Part shown: positions 1 through 11,665 of the stretch, one piece after another | Position numbering within the stretch: the first letter of the stretch is position 1 | Layout: the number at the start of each line of letters is the position of its first letter | Notes under the pieces: model-generated | Told to the model about the DNA's origin: nothing | Database searches by the model: none | What the model saw: only the letters and a program-made list of their open reading frames with translations | Assembly: GCA_023053575.1 (NCBI GenBank) | Contig: JAKZAP010000018.1 | Coordinates: 4,836,001 to 4,900,000 of the forward strand | Reading direction: 5' to 3' | DNA from: Branchinecta lynchi | Lineage: Eukaryota > Arthropoda > Branchiopoda > Anostraca > Branchinectidae | Length of the DNA stretch: 64,000 bases | Position numbers and translations under genes: made by a program

Positions 1-850
1 GTTATTTTCGCGTACTGGATCAGTCAGTTCAGATAGCTTCTCTCTTTTGTTAAATGGTCTTGAATTAAAAAGGGTTGATCAGTTTAAATACCTTGGTGTA
101 ATTTTAGATGAAAATTTGTCGTTTCATAAACATGTGAAAACACTATCGTTAAAAATTTCCCGAAATATTGGTATGCTATCACGTCTTCGTTATTTTTTTC
201 CTAAAAATATTCTAAAATCAATTTATTATTCTTTTGTCCACCCATATTTTCTTTATTGTATTTCTGTTTGGGCTTCTACCTTTTCATCTGTATTTAAACC
301 TCTCCAAATACTCCAGAATAAAGCAATGAGGATTCTTTTTAATGTTGAATACAGATCTTCAGTTAGACACATATATGGGACTTCAGGAATATATTCCTTG
401 GATCAACTTCATACAATTTCTATTTCTAATATTTGCCATGATTATCTATACAATAGTTTACCTTCAAATTTCTCTGGTATTTTTCCAACTAATTCCCAAT
501 TTCATAATTATCCAACCACTCATCGTTCAGATTTTTCGTGCGAATTTCGCCCTACGTCAAGAGCGAGTTTCAGCATCCGTCACACTGGGCCAAAATCAGT
601 GCGAGAATGTAGCAATAAGCGACAGTTTCTAAAATTACTGAAACAAAATTTTACGACGCGTAGTTGAGCAATTTCTTTTGTTTTTGTTCTCTTTTTGTTG
701 ATGTCAAAATGTAGTTAGAAGACGGCTTTTTATTTTATTTTCGTTGTGCAACATTGTCAGTGCTAAAGTATGCCACCAGGCATGTGCACTGGTCCGTGAT
801 TTTTATCTATGTTTGTTGTAATTAAATACTACTACTACTAAAAAAAAAGA
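1..850 (+). mobile_element. 3' part of a Jockey/CR1-like non-LTR retrotransposon
   Basis: A reading frame open from the window edge to position 667 matches the C-terminal part of a non-LTR reverse transcriptase. It carries the post-catalytic block FKYLGV near its start, then the usual thumb and C-terminal region (for example HPYFLYCISVW and LQNKAMRILF). The RT catalytic motifs would lie to the left of the window. An untranslated tail follows and ends in TAC repeats and an A-run near 825-850, as expected for a 3' end made by target-primed reverse transcription. It shares layout with the fragment at 25,187-25,295 plus 40,160-40,776. It is probably a dead copy. Confidence 0.8.
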
Positions 851-1135
851 ATGGATCTGGTGACTTTGGGGGGAGTTGGAGGGGGGGGGGGAACCAGAAA
901 TCGTGAGTCACATTCAGAGCGGATGGATCGGGATGCAACTTCGTTTCACGGAGCTGTCCGTCCGCCAGAGCTGTGGACTCGGACTCTAGACTCGTCTCGA
1001 GACGCCTTTTTCAAGGACTCGGACTAGGATTTGCTGGACTCGCAGCAGCTCTGCCATAAGGGAGGTGGAGATACTACACAAAGGCAGAATAACCAAAATG
1101 GGTCCTATAAGGACCTCTTCTTTGAGCGCACTTAC

Positions 1136-1282
1136 TTATAAACGGCAGAATATGTGGCATTTCCTTCTGTAGATGCTCCCAGAGCTTTAACATATCCAAA
1201 AGATTGTGGCTGGCTCCGTGCTTCTCGTGGATTTTAGGGAAAACGCTATTCAGCTTCTTTAAATCCTCACGGAATCCGAACC
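1136..1282 (-). CDS. MUT-7/Nibbler-like exonuclease, exon g (leftmost found)
   Basis: This 147-bp exon starts after a TTTTTGCAG acceptor and ends at a GTAAGT donor. It begins in phase 1, matching the phase-1 end of the exon at 8,849-9,044, and leaves in phase 1. The translation continues the DEDD exonuclease domain with GFGFREDLKKL, which has the form of the second exonuclease motif with its Asp, then a helical stretch ending HLQKEMPHILPF. The third motif (Tyr/Asp) must lie on an exon left of the window. Only the minus strand gives an open frame across it. Confidence 0.8.
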
Positions 1283-1984
1283 CTGCAAAAATTAAGAAAA
1301 TTTACCTGAAAATGCATTTGAAATTTTAATAATATCTAACTATTTGTGTTGCGAGAGCAACACTTTGGTTCTGTCGTGTGTTTTTTTCTTCCTAGTACAC
1401 CAATCTCAGCTTATTGTTAGAAAGTGGTAAGGGTCTAACCTCTGCGGTTTTCAACGGAAAGTGTGGACCTTAGCCGTCCTTAAGCCAGATTGATAATTGA
1501 CATTACATTTTGGAAAGCTCTTGCCTGGGGCAAAAAAGGATGGTTTTCCTTGTCATCGAGCCAGAGCCTACGGTGTGTGAAGTGGAGTTGTGCAGCCAAG
1601 CTTTTGTTTCATCAAACCATGCTTCTGCTTTCGAGTAGAAAGCTCCGTTCTAGCAGGCAAGCAGGCAGACCCAGTTTAAACCTATGAATGCCAAAATGTG
1701 CGGCAGTTCCCCACTCATCTTCTACGAGTGATAAACAGAAAAATTTAAAGAACCAAAAAAGTGGCATTTTCCCACGTTTTAGAGATTCGGTATCGGGGTA
1801 AGAAGACATGCTGAATTGAATTTCGAACAGTATTTCCTTGACAGATAAACTGGTACAATTTGCCAAAACCCGGAAATTTGGATTGAAAGGTTCTCCTCTG
1901 AATGTCACTAGCTCTTTTGCTCCGTATGCAGTTCGCCGAGAATACTGCTAAATACGAAGACTTTTGTCAAGTAAAGGACCTTTC
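1283..1984. other. Intron sequence without a recognised feature
   Basis: No coding frame with family resemblance and no clear repeat was found here. It is intronic for the MUT-7-like gene. Confidence 0.4.
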
Positions 1985-2275
1985 TAAAGTCGATCTGGAT
2001 GAAATTTTGGTGTAACCATCCTTGCTGAATCCATATCTAAACTTGGTTTTCTCATCTGATTAGTTGTTTGCCGTAAGTTGCCACAAACTCCAAAATGGTA
2101 ACATTATTTTTTGTACATATTCAAGCGGTGGGGATAAATAGCAAAATGTTAAAGAGGTCTGGCGAAGATCTACAAGATTCGACTGTCTGGATCAAGAAGT
2201 CCAGTAAATACTATTTTTTTTGGTACCCTATCGAAGCCTTTGGTCTTGTCATCTTCAACAAGAGCTACGAGCTCA
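1985..2275 (-). repeat. Relic of the GGGATCCC-ended tandem-unit repeat
   Basis: Degenerate matches to the repeat family seen intact at 11,666-12,713 and 61,083-62,099. Shared features are the unit end GAATCCATATCTAAACTTGG and the terminal phrase TCGAAGCCTTTGGTCTTGTC. The copy is broken on its right by the tandem element that starts near 2,276. Confidence 0.5.
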
Positions 2276-3594
2276 TATGGCACTTGTTAAGAGTAGGCAC
2301 GGCTCGGTTATGTCAATGATATATCTAGTGTTGCTAGGTGTCTTCCCACCAAGTTTCACCTCGATCCCTCCACTCATAGCGTTTTCCAATATTTCCGGCT
2401 CTCCCCAAAAGCTCCCCCCAAAAGTCACCGGATCCGGTCCGGATTTTAAGTGGGTCGTCTGAGGCATGAGGTCTTTCCAAATATCAAGTTTCATCGAGAT
2501 CCGGTCACCCGTTCAAAAGTTATAAATACCTCAAGATTCCGGATTCCCCCTCCCTCCACTCCCCCGACAGTGCCCGAATCGGCTCGGTCATGTCAATGAT
2601 GTATCTAGTGTTTGCTAGGTGTCTTCCTACCAAGTTTCATCTCGATCCCTCCACTCATAGCGTTTCCCAAGATTTCCGGTTGCCCCCTTCAGCTCTCCCC
2701 AAAAGTCACCGGATCCGGTCCGAATTTTAAGTGGGTCGTCTGAGGCATGAGGCCTTTCCAAATATCAAGTTCCATCGAGATCCGATAACCCGTTCAAAAG
2801 TTATAAATACCTCAAGATTCCAGATTCCCCCTCCCTCCACTCCCCCCACAGTGCCCGAATTGGCTCGGTTATGTCAATGATGTATCTAGTGTTTGCTAGG
2901 TGTCTTCCCACCAAGTTTCATCTCGATCCCTCCACTCACAGCGTTTCCCAAGATTTCCGGTTGCCCCCTCCAGCTCCCCCCAAAAGTCACCGGATCCGGT
3001 CTGGATTTTAAGTGGGTCGTCTGAGGCATGAGGTCTTTCCCAATATCAAGTTCCATCGAGATCCGATCACCCGTTCAAAAGTTATAAATACCTCAAGATT
3101 CCGGATTCCCCCTCCCTCCACTCCCCCCCCCCACAGTGCCCGAATCGGCTCGGTTATGTCAATGATGTATCTAGTGTTTGCTAGGTGTCTTCCCACCAAG
3201 TTTCATCTCGATCCCTCCGCTCATAGCGGTTCCCAAGATTTCCGGTTGTCCCCTCCAGCTCCCCCCAAAAGTCACCGGATCCGGTCCGGATTTTAAGTGG
3301 GTCGTCTGAGGCATGAGGTCGTTCCAAATATCAAGTTTCATCGAGATCCGATCACCCGTTCAAAAGTTAAAAATACCTCAAGATTCCGGATTCCCACTCC
3401 CTCCACTCCCCCCACGGTGCTCGGATCGGGGAAGTGACTATTTCCAACTTTCATTTGGGGTCCCTGATACGCCTGCCAAGTTTTATCGTCTTAGCTTATG
3501 TGGAAGTGCCCGAACTTGCAAAACCTGGACAGACCGACGGACAGACAGAAATTGCGATCGCTATATGGCACTTGGCCGAAGGGCAAGTGCCATA
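2276..3594. repeat. Element with four ~282-bp tandem units and inverted ends
   Basis: The sequence GGCTCGGTTATGTCAATGAT or a near match recurs at 2,301, 2,581, 2,862 and 3,147, a period of 280-285 bp. The unit holds a C-rich stretch and a CCAAGTTTCAT block. The left end TATGGCACTTG reappears inverted at the right end, where positions 3,564-3,594 form an 11-bp hairpin. Just before it is a GACGGACAGAC stretch. No protein-coding signal was found. It is likely a non-autonomous mobile repeat; the superfamily is unknown. Confidence 0.7.
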
Positions 3595-5299
3595 AAAAAA
3601 CACGCCTCATTTTTTGTGTTTACTCGTAAGGAACCTCGCTTTGTCGAAGAAAGTAAAATGTATGACAAATCGCAGAATCCTGCAGCAAGTGGCAACACCG
3701 GTTTAAGCTTGATTAATTCTATTTCTCTAAGAGCCCACCGCTAGATGGCATTTTCTTCGCCGCAAATGAAAAAGATGGTGTTTGATAAGGGTTATATATA
3801 AACAGAAATACCCTTATCACAACAGTAGTCATTTTCACATTTGTACAACAGCTTTAGTTTTAGTTTAGTTTAATACTCTTTATTATACAAACAAACTTTT
3901 ACATGCTAAACTACATAAATACACCTTTTATAACCCTCTTAACACCCTTTATACGTGTAGCTGATACTTCTGACTGCATGAAAGCCCGAATGGGCTTGTG
4001 TGGCTAGAGTTGTCATTTTTTTTTATCGATCAGTCAAATTTATTTCCAAATAGCTCAAAGCTTATAGAAGAGAAATAACATATTTTCCAAATACACAAAA
4101 ACGAAACAAATTAAATAATACAGTTAAAAGAAATGACCAGAAATAAATGGTTGGATAAAACTATGGAAAAACTGGACAGAATTAGCAGGATATGTTAAAA
4201 ACTGGTTGCCAGTGTTCCTCTCTGACCGACGCAGGGACGACGGGAGGGGAGGGGGAAGTAGATCGGCCATCTGTGGACAACCCACTATCACTAAAACATT
4301 TCACTAAACAGAAATTGCTTACAAAAGTAGCAAATAATTACTACCAAAGAAGACAGAAATTATGTTCGGAAAAGTTATAACAGTTAATATAATACCTCCA
4401 TCGCAGACGCGCAGTTAATGTCGGAATAACAAGCTCGGAGCCCAATTACAAAATCGAACTCGCTGCGCTCGGCATATATTTTTCTTTTTTGTTTGTCATC
4501 ATGCTATCGGAAACAATAAAACTTTACAGTTTGATAGTGCAAAACTGAAACGTCAGCTGAATTTTAAGCTGAATTAAAATTCAGCTTACGTATCCTTTTT
4601 GCACTGTCAACTATGATTCGCAGTCAGCTTGGGCTGAAGGAAAAAGTTTAACGGAAAAGCCAACTTATTATTGTATCATTTAACTCAGTACACTGCATTT
4701 TTAGGATTGTGTTAAAGCACAATGGACACTTTTAGTGCTTTACTTTGTATTAAATGCTTCACAAATAAACGTTTCCGACTTACTTCCGAAGGCGCTACAA
4801 AAATAGGCCGTTTTCTTGTTATCCCTTGTCTTTACCTCTCTGGCATTTCGGCGATCCAAATCTTAGGAGCACGGATATCGTGGCAGGAAATTCAAAAACT
4901 CCGAGCAATGCTTGATAGAAAAGGATGTATTTGAGGTGTCACCAAAGTCAAGCCGCAGATTCAGTTTACCTGATCGTTCTAGTGTTTCATCAGAAGTTCC
5001 ATGGCTTAAAGTGCCTATTCAAAGTTTTTATTTGTGGAATAGTATTGTGAAGCTTGATTAGCTTGCTTTATGAAATGTATGCAGTAAGCTTATAAAAAAT
5101 AACATAGCTACAAAAGTAATTAAAAAACAAATAACCTATTCAAATCTGAATTATACAAGCTGATTTATGCATAAAATAAAGATCTACTAAGCATTATAAG
5201 AAACATCACTTTTATCTTTGTCCAAGCTAATAAATTGAGCATGTACTGGACCAAAACATTACGCTTTGAAATATCACAGAGCGGAACCTGTTGAAAAAG
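3595..5299. other. Non-coding stretch with repeat remnants
   Basis: The region holds AT-rich intron sequence and a partial copy of the TTTAACTGAAAAGCCAAC MITE family near 4,648. No convincing gene was found. Short open frames here lack family motifs. Confidence 0.35.
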
Positions 5300-6038
5300 C
5301 TGCTGATGTAGGGGCTAAGAATTGTTACTAGGTTGTTACAGAGTGGGATTGGGGTAGTTTGATGTGCCCATTGAACTTTAAGGGATTTTTGTATTTTTCA
5401 CTATTTGCTCTAGAATAGGCATGGGCACTGTTCCTGTTTTCTGTTTCTGTTTTTTTCCTCCTGTTTTACTGTTTACTGTTTTCTGTTTCAGGGACCCAAA
5501 ATAAACAGAACAGCTGTTTTGAAGCCAGCTGTTTTTTTTCTCACCTGTTCTGTTCCGTTTTGGTGTACCCTGTTTTGCCCTGTTCCTGTTTTTTTTTACC
5601 TGTTTAAACAGCCAAATCTGTTTTTTGGCGGAAACCCGCCTTATAAGTACAACAAATCTTTTAACAAAAGATTTCGAAATGGCACATTCCAAAAGCGGCC
5701 AATTTGTCAACCTTACCAGTTCTGTCTGTCTGTCTGTCTGTTTGTGACCCACGCGAAATGTTGATGCGACGACGGCTATCAAAAATATTGAGCAAGAATC
5801 AAGCAATAGTAGGAACAACAGCAAAAAATGGGAACTTCAGATACTGTAAATATTTATTCAGCTCAAGCTGACGGCGAAGTGCATTTGACTGAGCTAAATG
5901 GATACGTAGTCAGCTAAGTCTTAGACTACTTTTGCAGCTTTCCGCCGACCCTTCGTGGCAGCAGCCGTCTTCGGGTCCAATATGAAAAAGTGCGCAAGCG
6001 CTCAAACGTGATGTGTAAAAGTAAAACGTATATCATAT

Positions 6039-6468
6039 CAGAGATGGGCGAATCCGATCATGAAAGGATTCGAATCCGAATCCAGGGCTAGGTACGAATC
6101 CGAATCCACCATTTTATGCTGAGGATTCGAATCCGAAATTGAATCCGGACTCGAATTCGACCTTAACAAAAACTAAATCATGTTCATAGGTTATAGTTTA
6201 AAAATCAGAGGTGACAAAAAAACTGATATTTCAGGTAATCAGATAATGTGATAGATTACTTAACATATTTGGTGCCCCACCGCGTAAAAATTGGGAAAAC
6301 AGAAACTGAACGGATGTAGAATAGAAATTTGAGCGGATTCGTAAGATTGAGGGTTTGGAATCCGAGTCCGAAACCGAATCCAGTCTGAGAAGCAGAAGAT
6401 TCGAATCCGGCCAGAAGGACTAATCCTGGATTCGAATCTAAATCCGGATTCAGATTCGCCCAGCTCTG
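6039..6468. mobile_element. hAT MITE with 8-bp TSD
   Basis: The terminal inverted repeats are CAGAGATGGGCGAATC and GATTCGCCCAGCTCTG. They are flanked by a perfect 8-bp duplication TATCATAT at 6,031-6,038 and 6,469-6,476. The interior is built from repeated ATTCGAATCCG-like pieces. There is no coding capacity. It is nested in the larger hAT element at 5,416-8,427. Confidence 0.9.
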
Positions 6469-6730
6469 TATCATATATTGTGTACGAACAGCCTAATAAC
6501 CATTCGCCGTTGACTTTTAATTCATTGGTCAATATGGGCCCATTTACCAGCGTTTGGATGTGGGGGGGGGGGGTCCAAAGTCCAAAGACCCATCTGGACA
6601 ATGATGTTCACGCATTCCAAATTTCCACCTTAGTACCAGGCATGTTTAGCGAGTTTGCGAATTTGGTCAGGCAATTTACTCTGGGCAATCCGGGCCCAGT
6701 TGCACATAATTCGCAAAACGGTGGTAAGCC

Positions 6731-7226
6731 TTTAAAATTTAACTGAAAAGCCAACTAATTTTTGTGTCATTTAATTAAACATACTGAATTATTAGGATTC
6801 TACAAAGGCAATTTTTTATTTTCCACTATCTGCTCTAGTTATGACGTTCAGAATATATACGGCGGTCCCCACAATGCAAATTCTACTATGACTCGGTCAC
6901 CACAACGCAAATTCTACTATGACTCGGAAAATTTTAATCTAAATACAAACACAGCTTTTCGTTGGGCAGTGGTGAGATTGGTGAAGATTGTTTAGTGCCG
7001 GAACAAAAGAAAAATCATAAATCTTTCTCGTACGGGGTGCAACAAAAATACAAGCGCATAGAGGTACCACAAATCACATGGAAATTCCACTATTTGAAAA
7101 ACGATTATTCGGGAATAGCGGAATAACGAAGAAACGCATTTTCAGCGGCTCTTCAAGCTGTTTTAAGTGAATAAGTGATGGGTAACTAGATTGTCCTATG
7201 CCAGCCTTTTTAGGTTAAACTTTAAA
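6731..7226. mobile_element. MITE of the TTTAACTGAAAAGCCAAC family, copy 1
   Basis: It begins TTTAAAATTTAACTGAAAAG and ends with the inverse form TTAGGTTAAACTTTAAA. Related copies lie at 45,395-45,838, at 8,436-8,795 (right half), and in part near 4,648 and 22,838. No coding frame is conserved among the copies. It is nested inside the hAT-type element 5,416-8,427. Confidence 0.7.
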
Positions 7227-8435
7227 GGAAACATTAGTCACCAACTTGAACCGAGAGTGTATCGGGGTTGAATCCCAAAAGTGACAAGTAGACCCTAAGG
7301 TGCACAAGTACACCAATTTTCAAATTAGTATCTGTCATGGTTCACGAGATAAGAATGCCAAAATAAAACGGTGAAAACCGAGAACGGAAAACCGGCTATC
7401 GTGGCCGCAAGAGTGGAGTGTTCATAAATGAATTTTCCACTAAAACCGAGCATGTGATCATCAAGAAGGGTTCACATGACGCATTATCTGTTCAGCGAAG
7501 TTAATTGTGATTTCAAAAGACTAGTACTTTCAACTTCAAAAAGGCTAGAAAAGCTGAAACTAGCTTCGCGACATCACAACATACGCACCGGTTCATGATG
7601 TAAACAAACGTTGACTGGAATTCCTGACAGTATTTTTGGCACACCCTCAGTTCTATACGGAAAAGTTGAGATTTTTTCAACTTGATGATGAAAGTGTAAC
7701 CCGTTTCACAGATTTTCGCAGAATAGTAGGCTCACATTCAGCCGAGAAATCCACGCGTTTTGAGCCTTGTATGACCATGCACAAAAGAAACCACCGAGGA
7801 AAAGCTATTCGGTATTCTGATTGAACATGCATCCCTCGCGACCCTCCCCTCACAAAAAAATTACCATCATCACCAACCACTGTCACGAAGTGAAGCTTGC
7901 TTAACTTTGAGTTTGTATGATCCGTAAACTTTAGTTTATTACCGATCACTATGACAAACAATCCAAGTGGAAAGGTAGGCTATGCGAACAAATTTTGTTA
8001 AGACAAACGAAACTTCCATGGCTCATGTTCAATCGGGAAAAAGTGTAATTCATTGATAAAGGCAGCTGGAATTCTGGACCAAGATATTTGCTGTTCTATG
8101 AAATGAAGTCGAAGAAAGGCATCTGTGCGGTGCAAGGAAGAACTATTTAAGATTCTTCATGGTACAAGGCAAACTATAGGTGAACTCTGCCGTAAACATA
8201 ATAAAAAATACGGGAAATCAAATAATAAAAAAAAAACTGTTTTAAACAGCCGGTTCTGTTTTTTTTCGCCTGTTTAACAGCTGTTTCTGTTTTCGAAGTC
8301 ATAATTTCTGTTAAAACAGAACAGGACCTGTTTTCAAGTTTCCTGTTTTCTTTCTGTTTCTGTTCTTATGTGACCTGTTTCTGCCTGTTCCTGTTTGAAC
8401 GCAAAAACAGAACAGTGCCCATGCCTACTCTAGAA

Positions 8436-8795
8436 TAACGTTCAGAATATCTACGGTTCTCCTCACAACGCAAAATTTCTACCACGATTCAGAAAAATTC
8501 AATGTCAATTCGTACGCGGCATTTCAGTGGCCAGCGATCAGCTTACAGAAGGTAGCTCACTGCTTCAAAACTTATCTTTCGTAAATCGTTTTAGTCGAGC
8601 ATACAACACAGATACAAGCGCTTAGAGCAGACAAACCAGACAAGGAAATTCCACTATTTGGAAATCGATTATTCCTGAATAGAATAGCGGAGCAGCGAAG
8701 TAACACATTTTCGCCGGGTTTTGAAGCTTCTTTAAGTGAATAAGTGATGTGTAACTAGATTTTCCTACCTAAGCCCTTTTCAGTTAAACTTTAAA
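8436..8795. mobile_element. Right half of an interrupted TTTAACTGAAAAG MITE
   Basis: It continues the family sequence after the CTCTAGAA duplication and ends CTTTTCAGTTAAACTTTAAA. The left half lies before position 5,408. The split at 5,408/8,428 dates the hAT element after this MITE. Confidence 0.6.
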
Positions 8796-8848
8796 TAGTC
8801 TAAACCACTAACAATTAGACTAAAAACAAATAAGGGCCAAGGACTTAC

Positions 8849-9044
8849 CAACGACTAGCAGATCCTCTCGGTAAAAACTATCCACGAATACTACCCGTCT
8901 GTCGTCGCTAAGAATCTCTGCAAGTGTGATCATATCCAAAATGTAGATGAACGGTGAACTAGTTGCAATCTGAATTAAACTAACTGGCGATTTGCTTGAA
9001 TCAAATGTTGGCCGCCATTCGGCATCTATTCCAATAAGACTTTC
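8849..9044 (-). CDS. MUT-7/Nibbler-like exonuclease, exon f (catalytic)
   Basis: A 196-bp exon between a T-rich CAG acceptor (9,046-9,045) and a GTAAGT donor (8,848). The frame enters in phase 0, as the exon at 11,018-11,454 leaves it, and ends in phase 1. It encodes IGIDAEWRPTF, the first DEDD motif with the two metal-binding acidic residues (Asp-x-Glu), followed by SPVSLIQIAT, the usual second strand of an RNase D-type 3'-5' exonuclease. This is the strongest evidence for the family. In known relatives the enzyme trims 3' ends of small RNAs (Nibbler) or acts in transposon silencing (MUT-7). Confidence 0.88.
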
Positions 9045-9531
9045 CTGAAAAAAAAAAGAGCTAGAAGATCATATGGCACTTGCGAGACTGGGTCAGACGA
9101 TGAAAGTAGGAATCTGCTAATTCGTTGGTTTGTTCTGATTATTTGTCAGCAAAACCCTTGAGATAAGAATGATCATGGGAACTTGGAATTCACGAGAATG
9201 TATCGTTTGGATGTATGTAACTTTAACTGGTTCCTTGGGGATCATTAAAATGTGCCGTTTGCTCAAAAGTATTTTTTTGTATTTGCGGTTAATATGAGTA
9301 GGCTAGTTCAAGGACTTGACTTGTAAGCAAAACCCCTGAGGCAAAAATGATTATGGGCCCTTGGTCATCATGAATATACACTGTATGGTGAAAGTTTTTT
9401 TTTTCCACTTTCGGTTGAGATTTTAAGGGTGCTAAAAATTAATTTTTAAGCAAAGCCCTTGTGGCAAAAATGTCCGTCAACCCTCGAGGATCATGAAATG
9501 TATCACATTTGAGGGTGCAAAACGGATAAGT

Positions 9532-9597
9532 CAGCTAAATTTTATCAGAGCTATATTTCGGCCCGTCTTGGCAAGGGTCCTCTTCAGGCTCAAGCCG
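9532..9597 (-). ncRNA. Hammerhead-ribozyme-like motif, intact core
   Basis: Read on the minus strand: helix I strand CGGCU-u-GAGC, then the core CUGAAGAG, a stem II built from GACCCUU and ACGGGCC around a small loop, then GAAA, UAUA and the helix I partner GCUC with AGCUG 11 nt further on. All invariant core bases (CUGANGA and GAAA) are present. Helix III would be only one A-U pair, as known for the minimal hammerheads of Penelope-like elements. It lies in a repeat related to the arms of the 55.7-58.1 kb element. Confidence 0.55.
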
Positions 9598-10042
9598 TTC
9601 AAGCTGGAAAATGAACTTGTGGAAAAACAATTAAAGATTCTTCGTTAAATATCTGATTTTGTGAACAACTCCGACCGGGCCCAGTTGCTTTGCCTTGAAA
9701 CTTGGATGCGACAGCCACCCTCTCGAGTCACCAGTCTCCAGGGTCAGAGTTAATAAATAATTAAGAAACCAAAAATTAAATTGTATATTAGATTTAACTG
9801 CATATGACTATTATGTCTTGAATATCAACGTATTTCCTATGCTATTTTCCTTAATGATGAATTTTTTTTAAAACAAACAGAGCTATATAAGTTCAGTTTG
9901 AGAAATGAAAAGCGACACAATTCAGAAATGATCAAACTCTAAGCCTTGCAGAGCCTTCTTCCTATTCCAATTTACATGAGGATCATGGTCCAAGGGTTAC
10001 TCAAATCTAAGAACGATCGCAGCGCATCTCCCTATCTTTTTT

Positions 10043-10880
10043 GGGATCCCAAAACGTAAGTGGAGGGATACCTCTGACATCGCAAAAATGTCCGTCTGTC
10101 TGTAAGCACGATAACTCTCGAAGGGAATGAGATATTTTGATGAAACTTTGGTGTGAGCATTCATTGGATCAATGGTAGGGTCAAGTTCGTAGATGGGCTC
10201 TGTATCCCTACATTTAGGGGTGGGGGAGGGAGTTCAAATTAAGGGACAAACAAAATATTTTTAAACAGCTAATGTGATAGTCGATTATGGGGTAAGAAGA
10301 CATTCTGAGCACGATAGTGAAAACCATTTTCTCGCCGAACAAGTAGTTCGTCCAGAATCCGGCAAAAACCGGAAAGTTGGTTAAAAGTAAAAGTTTCATT
10401 GGAAGTTGATTAAATGTTCGACTCAGGGGTAAAAGGACATGCTGAACACGATGGTGAAAATAATTTTCTCACCGAACAACTAGTTCGCCCGGAACCCGGC
10501 CCAAACCGGAAAATTTGTTAAAAGCAAAAGTTGGATTAGATGACAGATTAAGGGGTAAGAACAGAGGCTGAGTCTGTATATGACAATCGTTCTGTACCCG
10601 GACATATAATTAGTCCAGAATCCGGTTGTAACCGGAATTTTTGTAAGTCAAAGTTTTATTTAAGGTTGATCAGATGTTCTTTATAGGGATAAGGAGATAC
10701 GCTGGATTCGTTTCTGAATTTTCTTTTTTCTGCTGGACTAGTAGTTCGCTCGGAATTCGGGCGAAACCGGAAACTTGGCAGAAGTAAAGCATGAAGTCTT
10801 GGTCAGTATCGTCAAAATAGATATGGCTTATAGAGGTATATCTGAACTTGGTTTTCTCTGAAGCGCAGTTGTTACTGATT
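10043..10880 (-). repeat. GGGATCCC-ended tandem-unit repeat, copy (reverse)
   Basis: It starts TTGGGATCCCAAAACGTAAG, followed by the TCTGTCTG stretch and the phrase CGATAACTCTCGAAGGGAAT. Several diverged units of about 120 bp follow, each with a CCGGAATCCGG-like core and a TAAAAGTAAAAGTT piece. The far end is worn. No coding signal was found. The same family is at 11,666, 43,747, 50,831, 60,076 and 61,083. Confidence 0.65.
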
Positions 10881-11017
10881 ATAAAATTAAATAGGGGAAT
10901 ACAATAAATTAAAGTAATCCTTATTATAAGAATTTCGTCTAACAAGTGTGTACATTATTTCATACCATGGCCATCGGGTGGGTATGTGCTACGTTCAACA
11001 AGGAACAAGAGACGTAC

Positions 11018-11454
11018 CTTTTTCAAAACATCCAGAAACATATCAAACCCTTCCGTGGTATCAACGAAAACGACATTTTCAATCGGCACATCCAAAGCAT
11101 AGAAGTCATCTCGTACCACCACTTCCTCAGCCTTAGTCCATTCAACACCCCAACCGTCAGCGCCACTAGCTCTGTGAGCAGAGTTAGTACTGGTGTAGGA
11201 ACTAGAGCGAGTGTGGGCTGTGACAGTTTCGGTCTCCCAACTTTCTTCTTCAGTGACCAGAGAGGTAGAAGGGCCTTTGCCAGATACCTCTTTGAGGATG
11301 GAGGGCCACAGGTTTCCGGGGAGGTTGAGGTCTTTTGCCATTTTCAAGGCGAGGCGGTCCTCTCGATGGTCTAAGAGGATTTCAATGGTCCTAACTTGCA
11401 GCTTCTGATTGTCTTTTACGGCAGCAGTTACAAGTTCTTCAAAGTTTGGCACAC
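11018..11454 (-). CDS. MUT-7/Nibbler-like exonuclease, exon e
   Basis: A 437-bp exon after a CTCTTTCAG acceptor, ending AAAAAG before GTACGT. It enters in phase 1, as the exon at 21,891-22,072 leaves, and ends in phase 0. The translation begins VPNFEELVTAAVKDNQKLQ and continues through HREDRLALKMAKDLNLP, the alpha-helical repeat region that precedes the exonuclease domain in MUT-7/EXD3 proteins. A low-complexity Ser/Thr linker follows, then FYALDVPIENVVFVDT, the entry to the exonuclease fold. Apparent starts inside it are not real starts because the frame runs in from the upstream exon. Confidence 0.85.
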
Positions 11455-11465
11455 CTGAAAGAGTA

Positions 11466-11660
11466 AGAATCTGGATATCTATCTGTCAGAGTCTCTTGTA
11501 AAGGATCATTAACACGGCAAGTATTTTTCCCCGGAGACGAGAAGAAACTCGAAAACTCATCCTTCCCAACATCTTGCAGAGATCCTTAGCCAGAATCAGC
11601 AGAGCGGCATCAAAAGCGAGTTCTCTGTCATACACAACCTCCTTCTCAAGGATTGTCTTT
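11466..11660 (-). other. Unassigned open stretch between exon e and a repeat
   Basis: About 60 codons are open on the minus strand (including ELAFDAALLILAKDL), ending in TGA just upstream of the exon e acceptor. No convincing acceptor or donor borders it, and its phase is not needed by the neighbouring exons. It could be a remnant of a retroelement or a decayed exon. I do not recognise it. Confidence 0.25.
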
Positions 11661-11665
11661 CTTTC

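Larger units (their letters stand above)
5416..8427. mobile_element. hAT-type non-autonomous element (CTGTTTT-rich arms)
   Basis: The ends are TAGGCATGGGCACTGTTC and its inverse, the YAGGNATGGGC form typical of hAT transposons. A perfect 8-bp target duplication CTCTAGAA flanks it at 5,408-5,415 and 8,428-8,435. The arms (about 5,430-5,640 and 8,222-8,415) are rich in CTGTTTT and partly complementary to each other. The interior holds another hAT MITE and another MITE but no transposase frame. The element itself split an older MITE, whose halves remain at about 5,330-5,407 and 8,436-8,795. Confidence 0.8.

Noticed and set aside
3313..3744. 143-codon plus frame ending the 282-bp tandem array
   Set aside because: Its repeat-derived translation (including TDRRTDRN) comes from GACG tracts and is not a gene.
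5378..5824. 148-codon minus frame as a gene
   Set aside because: It runs through CTGTTTT-rich repeat arms of a hAT-type element and shows no protein family motif.
11211..11408. Plus-strand open frames opposite exon e (10,946-11,408)
   Set aside because: They mirror a well-supported minus exon and have no family match.
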